The translations under genes and the position numbers were made by a program. A stretch of 64,000 nt of DNA from Massilia niastensis DSM 21313 (GTDB lineage: Bacteria; Pseudomonadota; Gammaproteobacteria; Burkholderiales; Burkholderiaceae_D), in NCBI RefSeq assembly GCF_000382345.1, contig NZ_KB908088.1, forward strand, positions 60,372 to 124,371, given 5' to 3'. Positions 44,255 through 52,972 of the stretch are shown in pieces (the first letter of the stretch is position 1; every line of letters begins with the position of its first letter). Below the pieces are notes generated by a model. The model did no database searches. It was not told the DNA's origin and was given only the letters and a program-made list of their open reading frames with translations.

Positions 44255-44995
44255 ATGAAACTCAGTGGAAAAGTAGCGGTAGTGACCGGCGCGGGGCAGG
44301 GCATGGGACGGGCGATCGCGCGCCTGTTTGCCGAGCATGGCGCGGTGGTGGTCGCGGTCGACCTGAACCTGGACGCGGCGCAGGAAACCATCGAAGGCGG
44401 CGTCCCGGAGCGCGCCGGCATGGCGCGCGCGGTCAACGTGGCCGACAGCGGCGCCGTGCGCGCGCTGTTCGACGAGGCGATAACGCGCTACGGGCACATC
44501 GATATCGTGGTCAACAGCGCCGGCATCGGCTCGTTCGACACGCTGGCCGAGACGCCCGACGAAAGCTGGGCCCGGGTCATCGGCGTCAACCTCACCGGCA
44601 CCTTCCACTGCGTGCGCGAGGCCGTGCGCAGCATGAGCGCCGGCGGCACCCGCGGCACGGTGATCAACCTGTCCAGCACGGCGGCGCTGAATGGCGACGG
44701 ACCGGCCCATTACTGCGCCTCCAAGGCCGGCGTCATGGGACTGACGCGCAGCGCCGCGAAGGAGGTGGCCGCCAGCGGCATCCGCATCAATACCATCGTG
44801 CCCGGCCCGACCAATACGCCGATGATGCAGGGCCTGCCCGGCGAATGGGAGGAGGCGATCCTGAAGGCGGTGCCGATGGGACGCATGGGCGAGCCGGACG
44901 AAATCGCGCGCGCCGCCCTGTTCCTGGCCAGCGAGGACAGCAGCTTCATGACCGGCCAGAACATCGCCGTCAACGGCGGCATGGCATTCATCTAA
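44255..44995 (+). CDS. SDR, hydroxysteroid dehydrogenase candidate
   Basis: 246 residues with TGAGQGMG (11-18), Asp at the end of beta-2 (VAVDLN, NAD preference), VNSAGIG, LSSTAAL and the HYCASKAGV catalytic segment. It is close in style to 3alpha/20beta- and 12-hydroxysteroid dehydrogenases, but position specificity is not readable. First of a four-gene operon ending at the terminator 47509-47549. In Comamonas, SteA and SteB, both dehydrogenases, convert the 12alpha-hydroxyl of cholate-derived intermediates. The pair here (with 45006) is a candidate for that role. Confidence 0.78.
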   Translation: MKLSGKVAVVTGAGQGMGRAIARLFAEHGAVVVAVDLNLDAAQETIEGGVPERAGMARAVNVADSGAVRALFDEAITRYGHIDIVVNSAGIGSFDTLAETPDESWARVIGVNLTGTFHCVREAVRSMSAGGTRGTVINLSSTAALNGDGPAHYCASKAGVMGLTRSAAKEVAASGIRINTIVPGPTNTPMMQGLPGEWEEAILKAVPMGRMGEPDEIARAALFLASEDSSFMTGQNIAVNGGMAFI

Positions 44996-45005
44996 GGAGC
45001 ACGAC

Positions 45006-45788
45006 ATGACACACGAACCGGCAGGCAGGCTGGCAGGCAAGGTAGCATTCGTTTCGGGCGGCGGCAGCGGGATCGGCGCGGCCACCGCCATCCGCTTTGC
45101 GCAGGAGGGCGCGACGGTGGTGATCTGCGGGCGCCGCAAGGGCATGCTCGACGAGGTGGTGGCGCGCATCGCGCAGGACGGCGGCGTGGCGGAGGCGGTG
45201 CAGGCCGACGTCGGCATCGAAGCCGAGTATGTCGGCGCGATCGAAGGCGCGGCGCGGCGCCATGGCCGCCTCGACATCCTGGTCAACAACGCGATGGCCT
45301 ATACCTGGGGCGCGATCGACTCGATCAGCACCGAGGACTGGCGCGCCAACTTCACCACCTCGGTCGACGGCACCTTCTGGGGTACCCGCACGGCGATGCA
45401 GCTGATGAAGCAGGACGGCGGCGCGATCGTCAACCTGTCCTCGATCTGCGGCACGCTGGGTTCGCCCTGGATGGCCGGCTACTCCGCCGCCAAGGCGGCG
45501 GTGATCAATTTTTCGCGGGTGGCGGCGGCGGAAGGGGCGCCCGACAATATCCGGGTCAACGTGGTCATTCCGGCGGTGGTCGAGACGCCCGCAACGGCAG
45601 GCATGCTGTCCGACGAGGCGGCGCGCCGCAACACCGAGAAGCTGATCCCGCTGGGCCGGGTCGGCCAGCCGGCCGAACTGGCCAACGCGATCCTGTTCCT
45701 GGCCAGCGACGAAGCCTCCTACGTCACCGGCGCCACGCTGGCGGTCGACGGCGGCCGCTCGGCGGTGCTGGTGACCGCACTCGGATGA
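45006..45788 (+). CDS. SDR, hydroxysteroid dehydrogenase candidate
   Basis: 260 residues: SGGGSGIG loop, CGRRKG after beta-2 (Arg-rich, compatible with NADP(H)), VNNAMAY in place of NNAG, and GYSAAKAAV as catalytic segment. AAGGAG precedes ATG 45006. The different coenzyme-loop residues of this and the preceding SDR would suit an oxidise-then-reduce pair that inverts a hydroxyl group, as SteA/SteB do at C12. That is inference. Its stop overlaps ATG 45785 of the next frame. Confidence 0.78.
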   Translation: MTHEPAGRLAGKVAFVSGGGSGIGAATAIRFAQEGATVVICGRRKGMLDEVVARIAQDGGVAEAVQADVGIEAEYVGAIEGAARRHGRLDILVNNAMAYTWGAIDSISTEDWRANFTTSVDGTFWGTRTAMQLMKQDGGAIVNLSSICGTLGSPWMAGYSAAKAAVINFSRVAAAEGAPDNIRVNVVIPAVVETPATAGMLSDEAARRNTEKLIPLGRVGQPAELANAILFLASDEASYVTGATLAVDGGRSAVLVTALG

Positions 45789-45796
45789 GGGCGGCC

Positions 45797-46420
45797 ATGA
45801 CCACGCTCGAACAGCGCATCGACCGGCTCGAATCGATCGACGCCATCCGCCAGCTGGCGGCCAAATACTCCCTGTCGCTCGACATGCGCGACCTCGACGC
45901 GCACGTCAACCTGTTCGCGCCCGACATCCGGGTCGGCAAGGACAAGGTCGGGCGCGCCCACTTCAAGGCCTGGCAGTCCGATACCCTGCGCGAGCAGTTC
46001 ACCGGCACCTCGCACCACCTCGGCCAGCACATCATCGAATTCAGGAACAGCGAACAGGCCACCGGCGTCGTGTATTCCAAGAACGAGCATGAATGCGGGG
46101 CCGAGTGGGTGGCCATGCAGATGCTGTACTGGGACGACTACGAGCGCATCGACGGCGCCTGGTATTTCCGCCGGCGCCTGCCGTGCTACTGGTATGCCAG
46201 CGACCAGAACAAGCCGCCGATCGGCGACATGAAGATGCGCTGGCCGGGGCGCGCGCCGTATGCGGGCAGCTTCCACGACCTGTTCCCGTCCTGGGCCGAG
46301 TTCTGGGCCAGCCGGCCGGACAAGGAGGCCTTGCCCGAAGTGGCTGCGCCGGCGCCGCTGGAGCAGTTCCTCGAAACGATGCGGCGCGGTACCCCGGCGC
46401 CGCGGATCCGCGTGCGATGA
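45797..46420 (+). CDS. SnoaL/NTF2-like protein, BaiE-type dehydratase candidate
   Basis: 207 residues from ATG 45797, preferred over ATG 45785 because GAGGG lies 5 bp ahead and the MTTLEQRI start lines up with BaiE. Tyr24 and Asp29 (KYSLSLD) match the spacing of BaiE Tyr30 and Asp35, and His73/His74 lies where BaiE has its active-site histidine. The later BaiE aspartate (Asp106) is replaced by Asn in my alignment. BaiE removes the 7alpha-hydroxyl of 3-oxo-delta4 bile-acid CoA thioesters, and homologues occur in bile-salt-degrading proteobacteria. The C-terminal 40 residues are extra. Dehydratase activity is plausible but unproven. Confidence 0.65.
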   Translation: MTTLEQRIDRLESIDAIRQLAAKYSLSLDMRDLDAHVNLFAPDIRVGKDKVGRAHFKAWQSDTLREQFTGTSHHLGQHIIEFRNSEQATGVVYSKNEHECGAEWVAMQMLYWDDYERIDGAWYFRRRLPCYWYASDQNKPPIGDMKMRWPGRAPYAGSFHDLFPSWAEFWASRPDKEALPEVAAPAPLEQFLETMRRGTPAPRIRVR

Positions 46421-46431
46421 GGGACAAGCCC

Positions 46432-47496
46432 ATGAGCACACATTTGTTCGAGCCGGTCACCCTCGGCGAGCTGCGCCTGGCGAACCGGATCGTGATGGCG
46501 CCGATGACGCGCAATCGCGCGACCGCGGAGGGCGTCCCGACCGCGATCATGCGCGACCACTATGCGCAGCGCGCCGAGGCGGGCCTGATCGTGGCCGAAG
46601 GCAGCTGGCCCAGCGCCGCCGGGCAGGCGTATTGCCGCCAGCCCGGCATCGTCACGAATGCGCAGATCGACGGCTGGCGCCGGGTGACCGATGCGGTGCA
46701 CGCGCGCGGCGGCCTGATCGTGCTGCAGGTGATGCATGGGGGCCGGATCGGCAGCCGCCACATCAAGCCGCCCGGTGTCGGCACGGTGGCGCCGTCGGCG
46801 CTGCAGGCGGCGGGCGAGGTGTTCACCGACAGCGCCGGCATGCAGCCGTTCGACCACCCGCGTGAACTCGGCGCCGACGAGATCGAGGCGGTGGTGCGCG
46901 AACACCGGTGCGCGGCGCTGAACGCGCGCGCGGCCGGGTTCGACGGCGTCGAGCTGCATGGCACCAGCGGCTACCTGCCGATGCAGTTCCTCAGTTCGGG
47001 CAGCAACCGGCGCACCGACCGGTATGGAGGCGACGCCGCCGCACGATCGCGCTTCGCGTTCGAGTGCCTGGCGGCGATGGCGGACGCGATCGGCGCCGGA
47101 CGGGTGGGGCTGCGCCTGAATCCCGGCAATACCTACAACGATACCTTCGACGAGGACTCGGCCGCCACGCATGCCGAGTTGATGCGCCAGGCGGCATCGC
47201 TGCAGCTGGCCTATCTGCACGTGATGCGCGCCCCGGTGCCGGAGATCGATGCGTTCGCGCTGGCGCGTCAGCACTTCGGCGCCCGCCTGATCCTCAACGA
47301 CGGCTTCGGGATCGACAGCGCGGAACAGGCGCTGGCGCAGCGGCAGGGCGAAGCGGTGTCGTTTGCGCGCCATTTCATCGGCAATCCCGACCTGGTGCGG
47401 CGCTGGCGTAGCGGGCAGGCCCTGTCGAAGTTCGACCGCAAGCTGCTGTATACGCCGGGTGCGGCCGGCTACAGCGACTATCCCTCGCTTTCCTAG
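46432..47496 (+). CDS. Old yellow enzyme-type NADH:flavin oxidoreductase
   Basis: 354 residues, FMN TIM barrel: ANRIVMAPMTRNRA, LQVMHGGR, VELHGTSGYLPMQFL, NRRTDRYGG and a late RHFIGNPDLV. It lacks the C-terminal Fe-S/FAD part of the larger enzyme at 2891. GAGGGAC precedes ATG 46432; an in-frame ATG at 46417 overlaps the previous stop. It reduces activated C=C bonds, and next to a putative dehydratase it could reduce the dienone made by loss of a hydroxyl. Active-site His pair is altered to HGTS, so substrate placement may differ from classical OYE. Confidence 0.85.
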   Translation: MSTHLFEPVTLGELRLANRIVMAPMTRNRATAEGVPTAIMRDHYAQRAEAGLIVAEGSWPSAAGQAYCRQPGIVTNAQIDGWRRVTDAVHARGGLIVLQVMHGGRIGSRHIKPPGVGTVAPSALQAAGEVFTDSAGMQPFDHPRELGADEIEAVVREHRCAALNARAAGFDGVELHGTSGYLPMQFLSSGSNRRTDRYGGDAAARSRFAFECLAAMADAIGAGRVGLRLNPGNTYNDTFDEDSAATHAELMRQAASLQLAYLHVMRAPVPEIDAFALARQHFGARLILNDGFGIDSAEQALAQRQGEAVSFARHFIGNPDLVRRWRSGQALSKFDRKLLYTPGAAGYSDYPSLS

Positions 47497-47508
47497 GCAG
47501 GAATGGCT

Positions 47509-47549
47509 ATGGGGCAGGCCTGATGCCAGGCCTGCCCCATTTTTTTTTG
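47509..47549 (+). terminator. Strong intrinsic terminator
   Basis: Perfect 12-bp stem ATGGGGCAGGCC (47509-47520) and GGCCTGCCCCAT (47529-47540) followed by a run of T to 47548. It ends the SDR-SDR-SnoaL-OYE operon. Confidence 0.93.
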
Positions 47550-47564
47550 CTGCCGATACAAGCA

Positions 47565-47587
47565 GGTGGACGGGTTTCCCGTCCACC
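47565..47587. other. Perfect hairpin at the 3' end of the FATP-type ligase gene
   Basis: GGTGGACGGG (47565-47574), TTT, CCCGTCCACC (47578-47587). It lies 7 bp beyond the stop of the leftward ligase gene and could be its terminator stem, but no T-run follows on the minus strand. Confidence 0.5.
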
Positions 47588-47593
47588 ATGCGC

Positions 47594-49432
47594 TTACTGA
47601 CTGCGGAACGGCGGCAGTCCCGCCTGCTCGAGCGCTTCGATCGAATACGGCCGGTAGGTGCGACCCTGCTCGTCGCGCACGAACAGTGGATCGTCGAACG
47701 CGCGCGGATCGTAGCCCTGGGCCTGCAGGTCGACCTTGCGCAGCTTGTAGGTGCTGGTCAGTTCGGGCGCCGGCGCGATCCGCGCGAACAGCGGCGCGGC
47801 ATAGCGGGGCAGGCGCGCTTCCGTCAGCGCATAGAAGGCCGCCGGATCGAACTGCGCCCCCGGCTGCATGACGATCGCCGCCATGCCGGCGCGGCCTTCG
47901 TGCCCCGGCACCGTCACGCCATAGATGTTGATCAGCTCCGCGCCAGGCAGTTCGGCCAGCGTTTCCGCCACTTCCTGCGTCGACACGTTCTCGCTCTTCC
48001 AGCGGAAGGTGTCGCCGATCCGGTCGACGAAGTAGAAATATCCGTCGGCGTCGTAGCGCAGCAGGTCGCCCGAACTCCAGTAGGCGTCGCCGCTGCGGAA
48101 GACGTTGCGCAGGATTTTCTTCTCGGTCGCTTCGGCCGAGGTATAGCCTTCGAAACGGCCGCCGCCGATGTCCGGATCGGTGACGATCAAGCCGCTTCCC
48201 TCGCCGATCTCGCCCGGCTCGCACAGGATGCAGAAGCCGTCCTCGCCGCGCACCAGCCTGTCGTTCTCGATATCGTAGCGCAGCAGGCGGAAGTTGGTCT
48301 TTTCCCAGTACGGCACGCGGCCGACCGAGCCGGGATAATTGTCCACGTTGATCAGGTTGGTGTTCGACTCGGTGCCGCCCCAGCCTTCGTAGATGTCCAT
48401 CGGGCCGAAGCGCGCCACCCAGCGGTTCCATGCATCGGTGTTGAAGCCGGCGCCCATGATGCAGCGCAGCCGGTGGTCGCGGTCGGCGGGATCGGGCGGC
48501 TGGTTGGCGAGGTAGCGGCAGACTTCTCCGATGTACTGCCAGACGGTGACCCGGTACTGCCGGATGTCGTGCCAGAAGGCGCGCACGCTGAACTTGCGCC
48601 GCAGCGCGATCGCGGCGCCGGCCTTGAGCGCGGTCGAGGTTACCGCCAGCGAGGCGGCCCCGTGGTACAGGGGCAGGCAGCAGTAGAACACATCGTCGGC
48701 CCTGGCATCGATGGTCACCTGCATGACGTCGCCCGACATCAGCCAGCGCAAATGGCTGTACACCGCGGCTTTCGGCAGACCGGTGGTGCCGGAAGTGAAC
48801 ACCAGCACGGCGGGCTGTTCGGCAGTGATGCCGGCGCGCAGCCCGGGCGGCGGCGCGGTGCGCGGCGCGGCGTCCAGCTGCCGCGCGAACGACCAGTCCA
48901 GGCTGTCGCGCAGCCCCGCCTGCAGCGGCTTTTCGGGGTCCGGCAACAGGTGCTGGGTCACCGCCGGCAGCTCCGGGGTCGCGCTGAAATTGGCCTGGCA
49001 TTCCTCGCCGACGATCACGGCGCTGGCGCCGGTACTCGTGATGGCGTGCACCAGCGCGCGTCCGTTGACGTTGGTGTTGAGGAAGGCCACCACGGCGCCG
49101 ATCTTGAGCAGGCCGAACCAGGCGAAATAGAACGCCGGCCGGTTCTCGATCGCGATCGCGCAGACGTCGCCGGGGCCGATCCCGCGCGCCAGTGCGGCAT
49201 GCGCAAACTGGTTGGCGCGCGCATCGAGTTCGGCGTAGGTGAAGCGCTGCTCGCCATAGGCCAGGAACAGGCGCTCGCCGGCGTCGCGCGCCAGCTGCTC
49301 GACGCGGTCGGCGATGGTGTAGGGGTCCTTTGGCCTGATCGCCGTGCTGGCCGCGTTGCGCCGGTCGAGCTTGGCCTGGGTGATGTCGCGCGATACGCGC
49401 GCACCCTTTCCTAGTACGGTGTTGTTGCTCAT
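47594..49432 (-). CDS. FATP/very-long-chain-type acyl-CoA synthetase
   Basis: 612 residues, ANL superfamily of the FATP/VLACS branch: FTSGTTGLPKAAVYSH, YEGWGGTESN, a long insertion before YWSSGDLLRYDADGYFYFVDRIGDTFRWKSENVS, and TSTYKLRK at the end. Vertebrate bile-acid CoA ligase (SLC27A5) and actinobacterial steroid ligases FadD17/FadD19 belong to the same branch. Activation of a bile-acid or sterol side-chain carboxylate is therefore a good guess. It is a single gene, read leftward from site 13 and divergent from the DUF1329 gene. Confidence 0.83.
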   Translation of the reverse strand: MSNNTVLGKGARVSRDITQAKLDRRNAASTAIRPKDPYTIADRVEQLARDAGERLFLAYGEQRFTYAELDARANQFAHAALARGIGPGDVCAIAIENRPAFYFAWFGLLKIGAVVAFLNTNVNGRALVHAITSTGASAVIVGEECQANFSATPELPAVTQHLLPDPEKPLQAGLRDSLDWSFARQLDAAPRTAPPPGLRAGITAEQPAVLVFTSGTTGLPKAAVYSHLRWLMSGDVMQVTIDARADDVFYCCLPLYHGAASLAVTSTALKAGAAIALRRKFSVRAFWHDIRQYRVTVWQYIGEVCRYLANQPPDPADRDHRLRCIMGAGFNTDAWNRWVARFGPMDIYEGWGGTESNTNLINVDNYPGSVGRVPYWEKTNFRLLRYDIENDRLVRGEDGFCILCEPGEIGEGSGLIVTDPDIGGGRFEGYTSAEATEKKILRNVFRSGDAYWSSGDLLRYDADGYFYFVDRIGDTFRWKSENVSTQEVAETLAELPGAELINIYGVTVPGHEGRAGMAAIVMQPGAQFDPAAFYALTEARLPRYAAPLFARIAPAPELTSTYKLRKVDLQAQGYDPRAFDDPLFVRDEQGRTYRPYSIEALEQAGLPPFRSQ

Positions 49433-49561
49433 GCGCGCTGCTCCATATCCGCTTCTCCCTATCGTAGAAATCGCTGAACAAGTGTGCGGACAGACCTGCG
49501 CCGAAGGGCGCGATCGTGCACATTCCGACAGCGATGATGGACCGCCGCGATCTGCTCAACA

Positions 49562-49577
49562 TCGTCTGAGCAGACTA
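49562..49577 (-). promoter_or_regulatory. Regulon repeat site 13 (one-way, leftward)
   Basis: On the minus strand TAGTCT-GCTC-AGACGA. CATCAT begins at 49539, 30.5 bp from the centre, ahead of the FATP-type ligase. Confidence 0.7.
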
Positions 49578-49597
49578 AAAACAAAGCGCTCCTGGCG

Positions 49598-49613
49598 TAG
49601 TTCAAACAGACGA
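49598..49613 (+). promoter_or_regulatory. Regulon repeat site 14 (one-way, rightward)
   Basis: TAGTTC-AAAC-AGACGA. GACAAT begins at 49636, 30.5 bp from the centre, ahead of DUF1329. Confidence 0.7.
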
Positions 49614-49745
49614 TGAAGCTGCCCCGATCGCGTCCGACAATGAGCTTGTCGATATTGGCAATCGCTCACATGAAGCGTGCACGCAGCGCTCTATCAGCCG
49701 CTTCATGGTCTTACGCCCATCTTGTAGGTTATGAAGGAGACACAC

Positions 49746-51125
49746 ATGAAAAAGACGATCCATCGGACGCCGCTGGCGGCGGCAGTCATGGTGCTGGTGG
49801 CGGGCCAGGCGCTGGCAAAGGCGCCCGCAGCCGAGGCCGAAAGGCTGGGCAAGGACCTCACTTGCGTGGGGGCTGAAGCGGCTGCCAGCAAGGACGGCGC
49901 GATCCCCGAGTTTTCGGGCAAGTGGCTGGGTACGCCGCCGGGCATCGACTACAAGCCGAATGCCGGCCAGCACCCGGTCGACCCGTACGCGAACGAGAAG
50001 CCGCTGTACGTGATCACCGCGCAGAACCAGGCCCAGTATGCCGCCCGGCTGAGCGAGGGCCAGAAGGCCATGTTCGCGAAGCACCCCGCGACCTTCCGCA
50101 TTCCCGTCTACCCGGGACACCGCGATTTCCGCTATCCGGACGCGGTCTGCGCGGTGGTGAAGAAGAACGCGATCGAGGCCGAGATCACCGATGGCGGCCT
50201 TGGCTTCAAGGGCCTGAAGGGCGGCATTCCTTTCCCGATCCCGAAGAATGGCGACGAGGCGGTGATGAACCATACCTACCCGTTCCGCGCCTATAACGAA
50301 GAGACGGTGCGCGACTTCGCCAACGTCGATTCGAAGGGCGGCGTGTCGTGGGGCCGCGGCTGGAACCGCAGCCTGAACGAGGTCAATTCGCCGGAGCGGC
50401 GCGGCCAGCCGATGGAAGGCGTCCAGGCCTTCACGCGCAGCCTGACCCTGCTGCCGGAACGCGAGAAAGGCATCATCAGCGTGTCGTCCGAGCCGACCAA
50501 TTTCGCCAAGTCGAAGCGGCTGGCCTGGAGCTACGACCCGGGTACGCGGCGCGTACGCCAGTTGCCGGAATACGGCTTCGACCAACCCATGAATGGCACG
50601 GGCGGCAAGATGACGATCGACTCCGATCGCCTGTTCAACGGTTCGCCCGAGCGCTACACCTGGAAACTGGTGGGCAAGCGCGAAATGTACATTCCCGCCA
50701 ACAGCTACAGGATCCACGCCAGCAACGTCAAGTACGCCGACCTGATCAAGCCCGGCCACGCCAATCCGGACTTCATGCGCTACGAGCTGCGCCGCGTCTG
50801 GGTGCTCGAAGCGAACCTCAAGGAAGGTTATCGCCACCTGTACGCCAGGCGCGTGCTGTTCCTCGACGAGGATACCTGGCATGCGGTGATGGCCGACTAC
50901 TACGATGCGCGCGGGCAGCTGTGGCAGCATGGGCTGATCAATTATTACTATGCCTTCGACATGCAGGCCTGGCATGCGGGGAGCAGCTTCTACTACGACC
51001 TCAACTCGGGCGGCTACGTGGCCTACAACCTGTTCCAGCAGGCCAAGCTCGGTCCCATCCTCAACCGCGGCGACCTGAAGGCATCGATGTTCACGCCGGA
51101 GGCCGCGCGCTCCGCCGGCAACTGA
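49746..51125 (+). CDS. DUF1329 family envelope protein
   Basis: 459 residues with a signal peptide (MKKT start, hydrophobic AAAVMVLVAG, cleavage after ALA near residue 24). The remainder is the DUF1329 domain, an outer-membrane-lipoprotein-sorting (LolB-like) type fold that may bind a lipid. Aromatic-rich stretches near the C-terminus (INYYYAFDMQAWHAG) are typical. AAGGAGA precedes ATG 49746. DUF1329 genes nearly always sit beside DUF1302 genes, as here, and recur in steroid and other hydrophobic-substrate catabolic clusters. Periplasmic or outer-membrane handling of steroid is an inference; no biochemical function is established. Confidence 0.85.
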   Translation: MKKTIHRTPLAAAVMVLVAGQALAKAPAAEAERLGKDLTCVGAEAAASKDGAIPEFSGKWLGTPPGIDYKPNAGQHPVDPYANEKPLYVITAQNQAQYAARLSEGQKAMFAKHPATFRIPVYPGHRDFRYPDAVCAVVKKNAIEAEITDGGLGFKGLKGGIPFPIPKNGDEAVMNHTYPFRAYNEETVRDFANVDSKGGVSWGRGWNRSLNEVNSPERRGQPMEGVQAFTRSLTLLPEREKGIISVSSEPTNFAKSKRLAWSYDPGTRRVRQLPEYGFDQPMNGTGGKMTIDSDRLFNGSPERYTWKLVGKREMYIPANSYRIHASNVKYADLIKPGHANPDFMRYELRRVWVLEANLKEGYRHLYARRVLFLDEDTWHAVMADYYDARGQLWQHGLINYYYAFDMQAWHAGSSFYYDLNSGGYVAYNLFQQAKLGPILNRGDLKASMFTPEAARSAGN

Positions 51126-51163
51126 ATCCTGTCACATAAAAAAGCCATTACGGGAATCGTACA

Positions 51164-52762
51164 ATGAGAATCAAGACACAACCGACGCTGATCGCGTCCG
51201 CCATGCTCGCCTTGTGGGGCGGCGGACCGGCGTTCGCGGGCGAGCCGATCGAATTCGGCAACGGCTTCAAGCTCGACTGGCGCGCCAACGCCTCGTACAC
51301 GGTGGCGACCCGGCTCGAGTCTCAGGATCCGGTGCTGAAGGGCGCCGCCGGCAGCAACGACGGCGACAACAACTTCGACCGGCATGCGCTGACCGCCAAC
51401 CGCGCCGCGGTCCTGATCGATGCGACCCTGTCGCGCGGCGAGAGCGGCCTGGTGCTGTCGGGCAGTACCTTCTACGACGACGCCTACCATCGCACCAACG
51501 ACAACCGGGGACCGGTCAACAAGCCGGGGCCGGTGAACGTCTTCACCGACGAGGCGCGCCGCTATCACGGCGGCTATAGCCGGCTGCTCGACGCCTACGG
51601 CTACACCTCGTTCTCGCTGGGCGGCACCAGCCGCGCCACCGTGCGGGTCGGCCGGCACGCGGTGTCATGGGGCGAAGCGCTGTTCTTCCCGGGGATTTCG
51701 CTGGCACAGGGGCCGGCCGACGGCACCAAGACCAATATTCCGGGCACCGAGACCAAGGACCAGCTGCTGCCGGAGGACCAGGTATCGGCCATCATCGAAG
51801 TGTCCCCCAGCTGGTCCTTGCTGGCGCATGCGCAGTTCAACTTCCATGAGACCCTGGCGCCGGCGCCGGGTTCGTACCTGAGCACTTCGGACGGTGTCGG
51901 CGAGGGCGGCACCTGCCTCAATCCCTACATCAACGACAGGTGCAGCTTCGGCCTGCGCGGCCCGGATATCCTGCCTGGCAAGACCGGGCAGTGGGGCGTG
52001 GGCAGCCGCTACCGCGTCACCGACGAGACCGAGGTGGGGCTGTATTACCTGAACTACCATGACCGTTCGCCGATACCGGAGATTAACGCATTCAACAGTT
52101 CCTACCGGATCCGCTATTTCGACGATATCAAGCTGGCCGGCGCGACCTTGAGCACCACCTTCGGCAAGACCACCCTGGCGGGCGAATTGTCGTACAAGCG
52201 CGGTGCGCCCGTGCTGGTCGATACGGTCGTCAATCCGGCCACGCGTGCAAGCATCCCCACCCCGACCCGCGCCGACGTCGCCCAGCTGAACATCAATGCG
52301 TTCGCCAACCTTGGCCGCAACCCGCTGGCCGATTCGACCATCCTGCTGGGGGAGATCTCGGCAGTGCGCGTGTCGCGCGTCGAGGCCCGCAAGGCGCCGG
52401 GGGTCGAAGCGCTGGGGGCCTCGGCCGCATTCTTCCCTGCCAGCGACACGCTCAGCTTCACCCGCTCGGGCGTCGCCGCCACCGTCCAGATGGTGCTCGG
52501 CTATCCGGGCGTGTTCGAGGGCTGGGACCTGTCGGTGCCGATCAGCTATTCGCACCAGCTCCGCGGCCGGACCTTGGTGGGCGGCGTCGGCGGGCAGGGC
52601 GACCGGCGCACCAGCATCGGCATGACCTGGACCTATCGCAGCAACCTGCAGATCGGCCTGACCTATCTCGGCTTCTTCGGAGAGCCCAACCTGACGCTGC
52701 CGCATAACCGCCTGCTGACCGACAGGGACCAGCTGTCGATGGTGGTCAAGTACGCGTTCTAA
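51164..52762 (+). CDS. DUF1302 family outer-membrane protein
   Basis: 532 residues. The signal peptide ends at AFA (about residue 25). The rest has alternating hydrophobic strands and ends in a Phe (VVKYAF), as outer-membrane beta-barrels do. The motif VRVGRHAVSWGEALFF is characteristic of DUF1302. Probably a channel or a surface component for hydrophobic substrate, functioning with the DUF1329 protein 38 bp upstream. A clear terminator follows at 52785-52816. Confidence 0.85.
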   Translation: MRIKTQPTLIASAMLALWGGGPAFAGEPIEFGNGFKLDWRANASYTVATRLESQDPVLKGAAGSNDGDNNFDRHALTANRAAVLIDATLSRGESGLVLSGSTFYDDAYHRTNDNRGPVNKPGPVNVFTDEARRYHGGYSRLLDAYGYTSFSLGGTSRATVRVGRHAVSWGEALFFPGISLAQGPADGTKTNIPGTETKDQLLPEDQVSAIIEVSPSWSLLAHAQFNFHETLAPAPGSYLSTSDGVGEGGTCLNPYINDRCSFGLRGPDILPGKTGQWGVGSRYRVTDETEVGLYYLNYHDRSPIPEINAFNSSYRIRYFDDIKLAGATLSTTFGKTTLAGELSYKRGAPVLVDTVVNPATRASIPTPTRADVAQLNINAFANLGRNPLADSTILLGEISAVRVSRVEARKAPGVEALGASAAFFPASDTLSFTRSGVAATVQMVLGYPGVFEGWDLSVPISYSHQLRGRTLVGGVGGQGDRRTSIGMTWTYRSNLQIGLTYLGFFGEPNLTLPHNRLLTDRDQLSMVVKYAF

Positions 52763-52784
52763 GCCTCCCCGCGACCAGGCGCCA

Positions 52785-52816
52785 GCCCGCCGAACGGAAG
52801 TTCGGCGGGCTTTTTC
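52785..52816 (+). terminator. Intrinsic terminator after DUF1302
   Basis: Stem AGCCCGCCGAAC (52785-52796), loop GGAA, GTTCGGCGGGCT (52801-52812), then TTTTT. Perfect 12 bp. Confidence 0.92.
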
Positions 52817-52906
52817 ACGATGTCAGCGTCGATGCGATGGACGTTGAACGGGCAGAAGCCCGACAGTTCATGGCGCACCCACAGGTTACGGTGACGGCGC
52901 CCAAGG

Positions 52907-52940
52907 AAAAGGCGCCAGGCCGTTGCCGGCACTGGCGCCT
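52907..52940 (-). terminator. Terminator of the second aldolase operon
   Basis: On the minus strand CTGGCGCC-type arms: GGCGCCAG (52911-52918) and CTGGCGCC (52932-52939) pair across a 13-nt loop, followed leftward by TTTTCC. It lies 33 bp beyond the stop of the DUF35-MaoC gene. Otherwise the 52817-52972 gap shows nothing. Confidence 0.65.
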
Positions 52941-52972
52941 GGGAAGAGGCGGATGAGGTGCCGACGCCGTGT

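Larger units (their letters stand above)
49433..49745. other. 313-bp divergent control region
   Basis: No credible gene lies between the leftward ligase and the rightward DUF1329 gene. The region holds repeat sites 13 and 14, 36 bp apart centre to centre. They face opposite directions, each with its own -10-like hexamer. I see nothing else in the remaining 130 bp before the DUF1329 start except the AAGGAGA ribosome-binding site at 49734. Confidence 0.7.
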
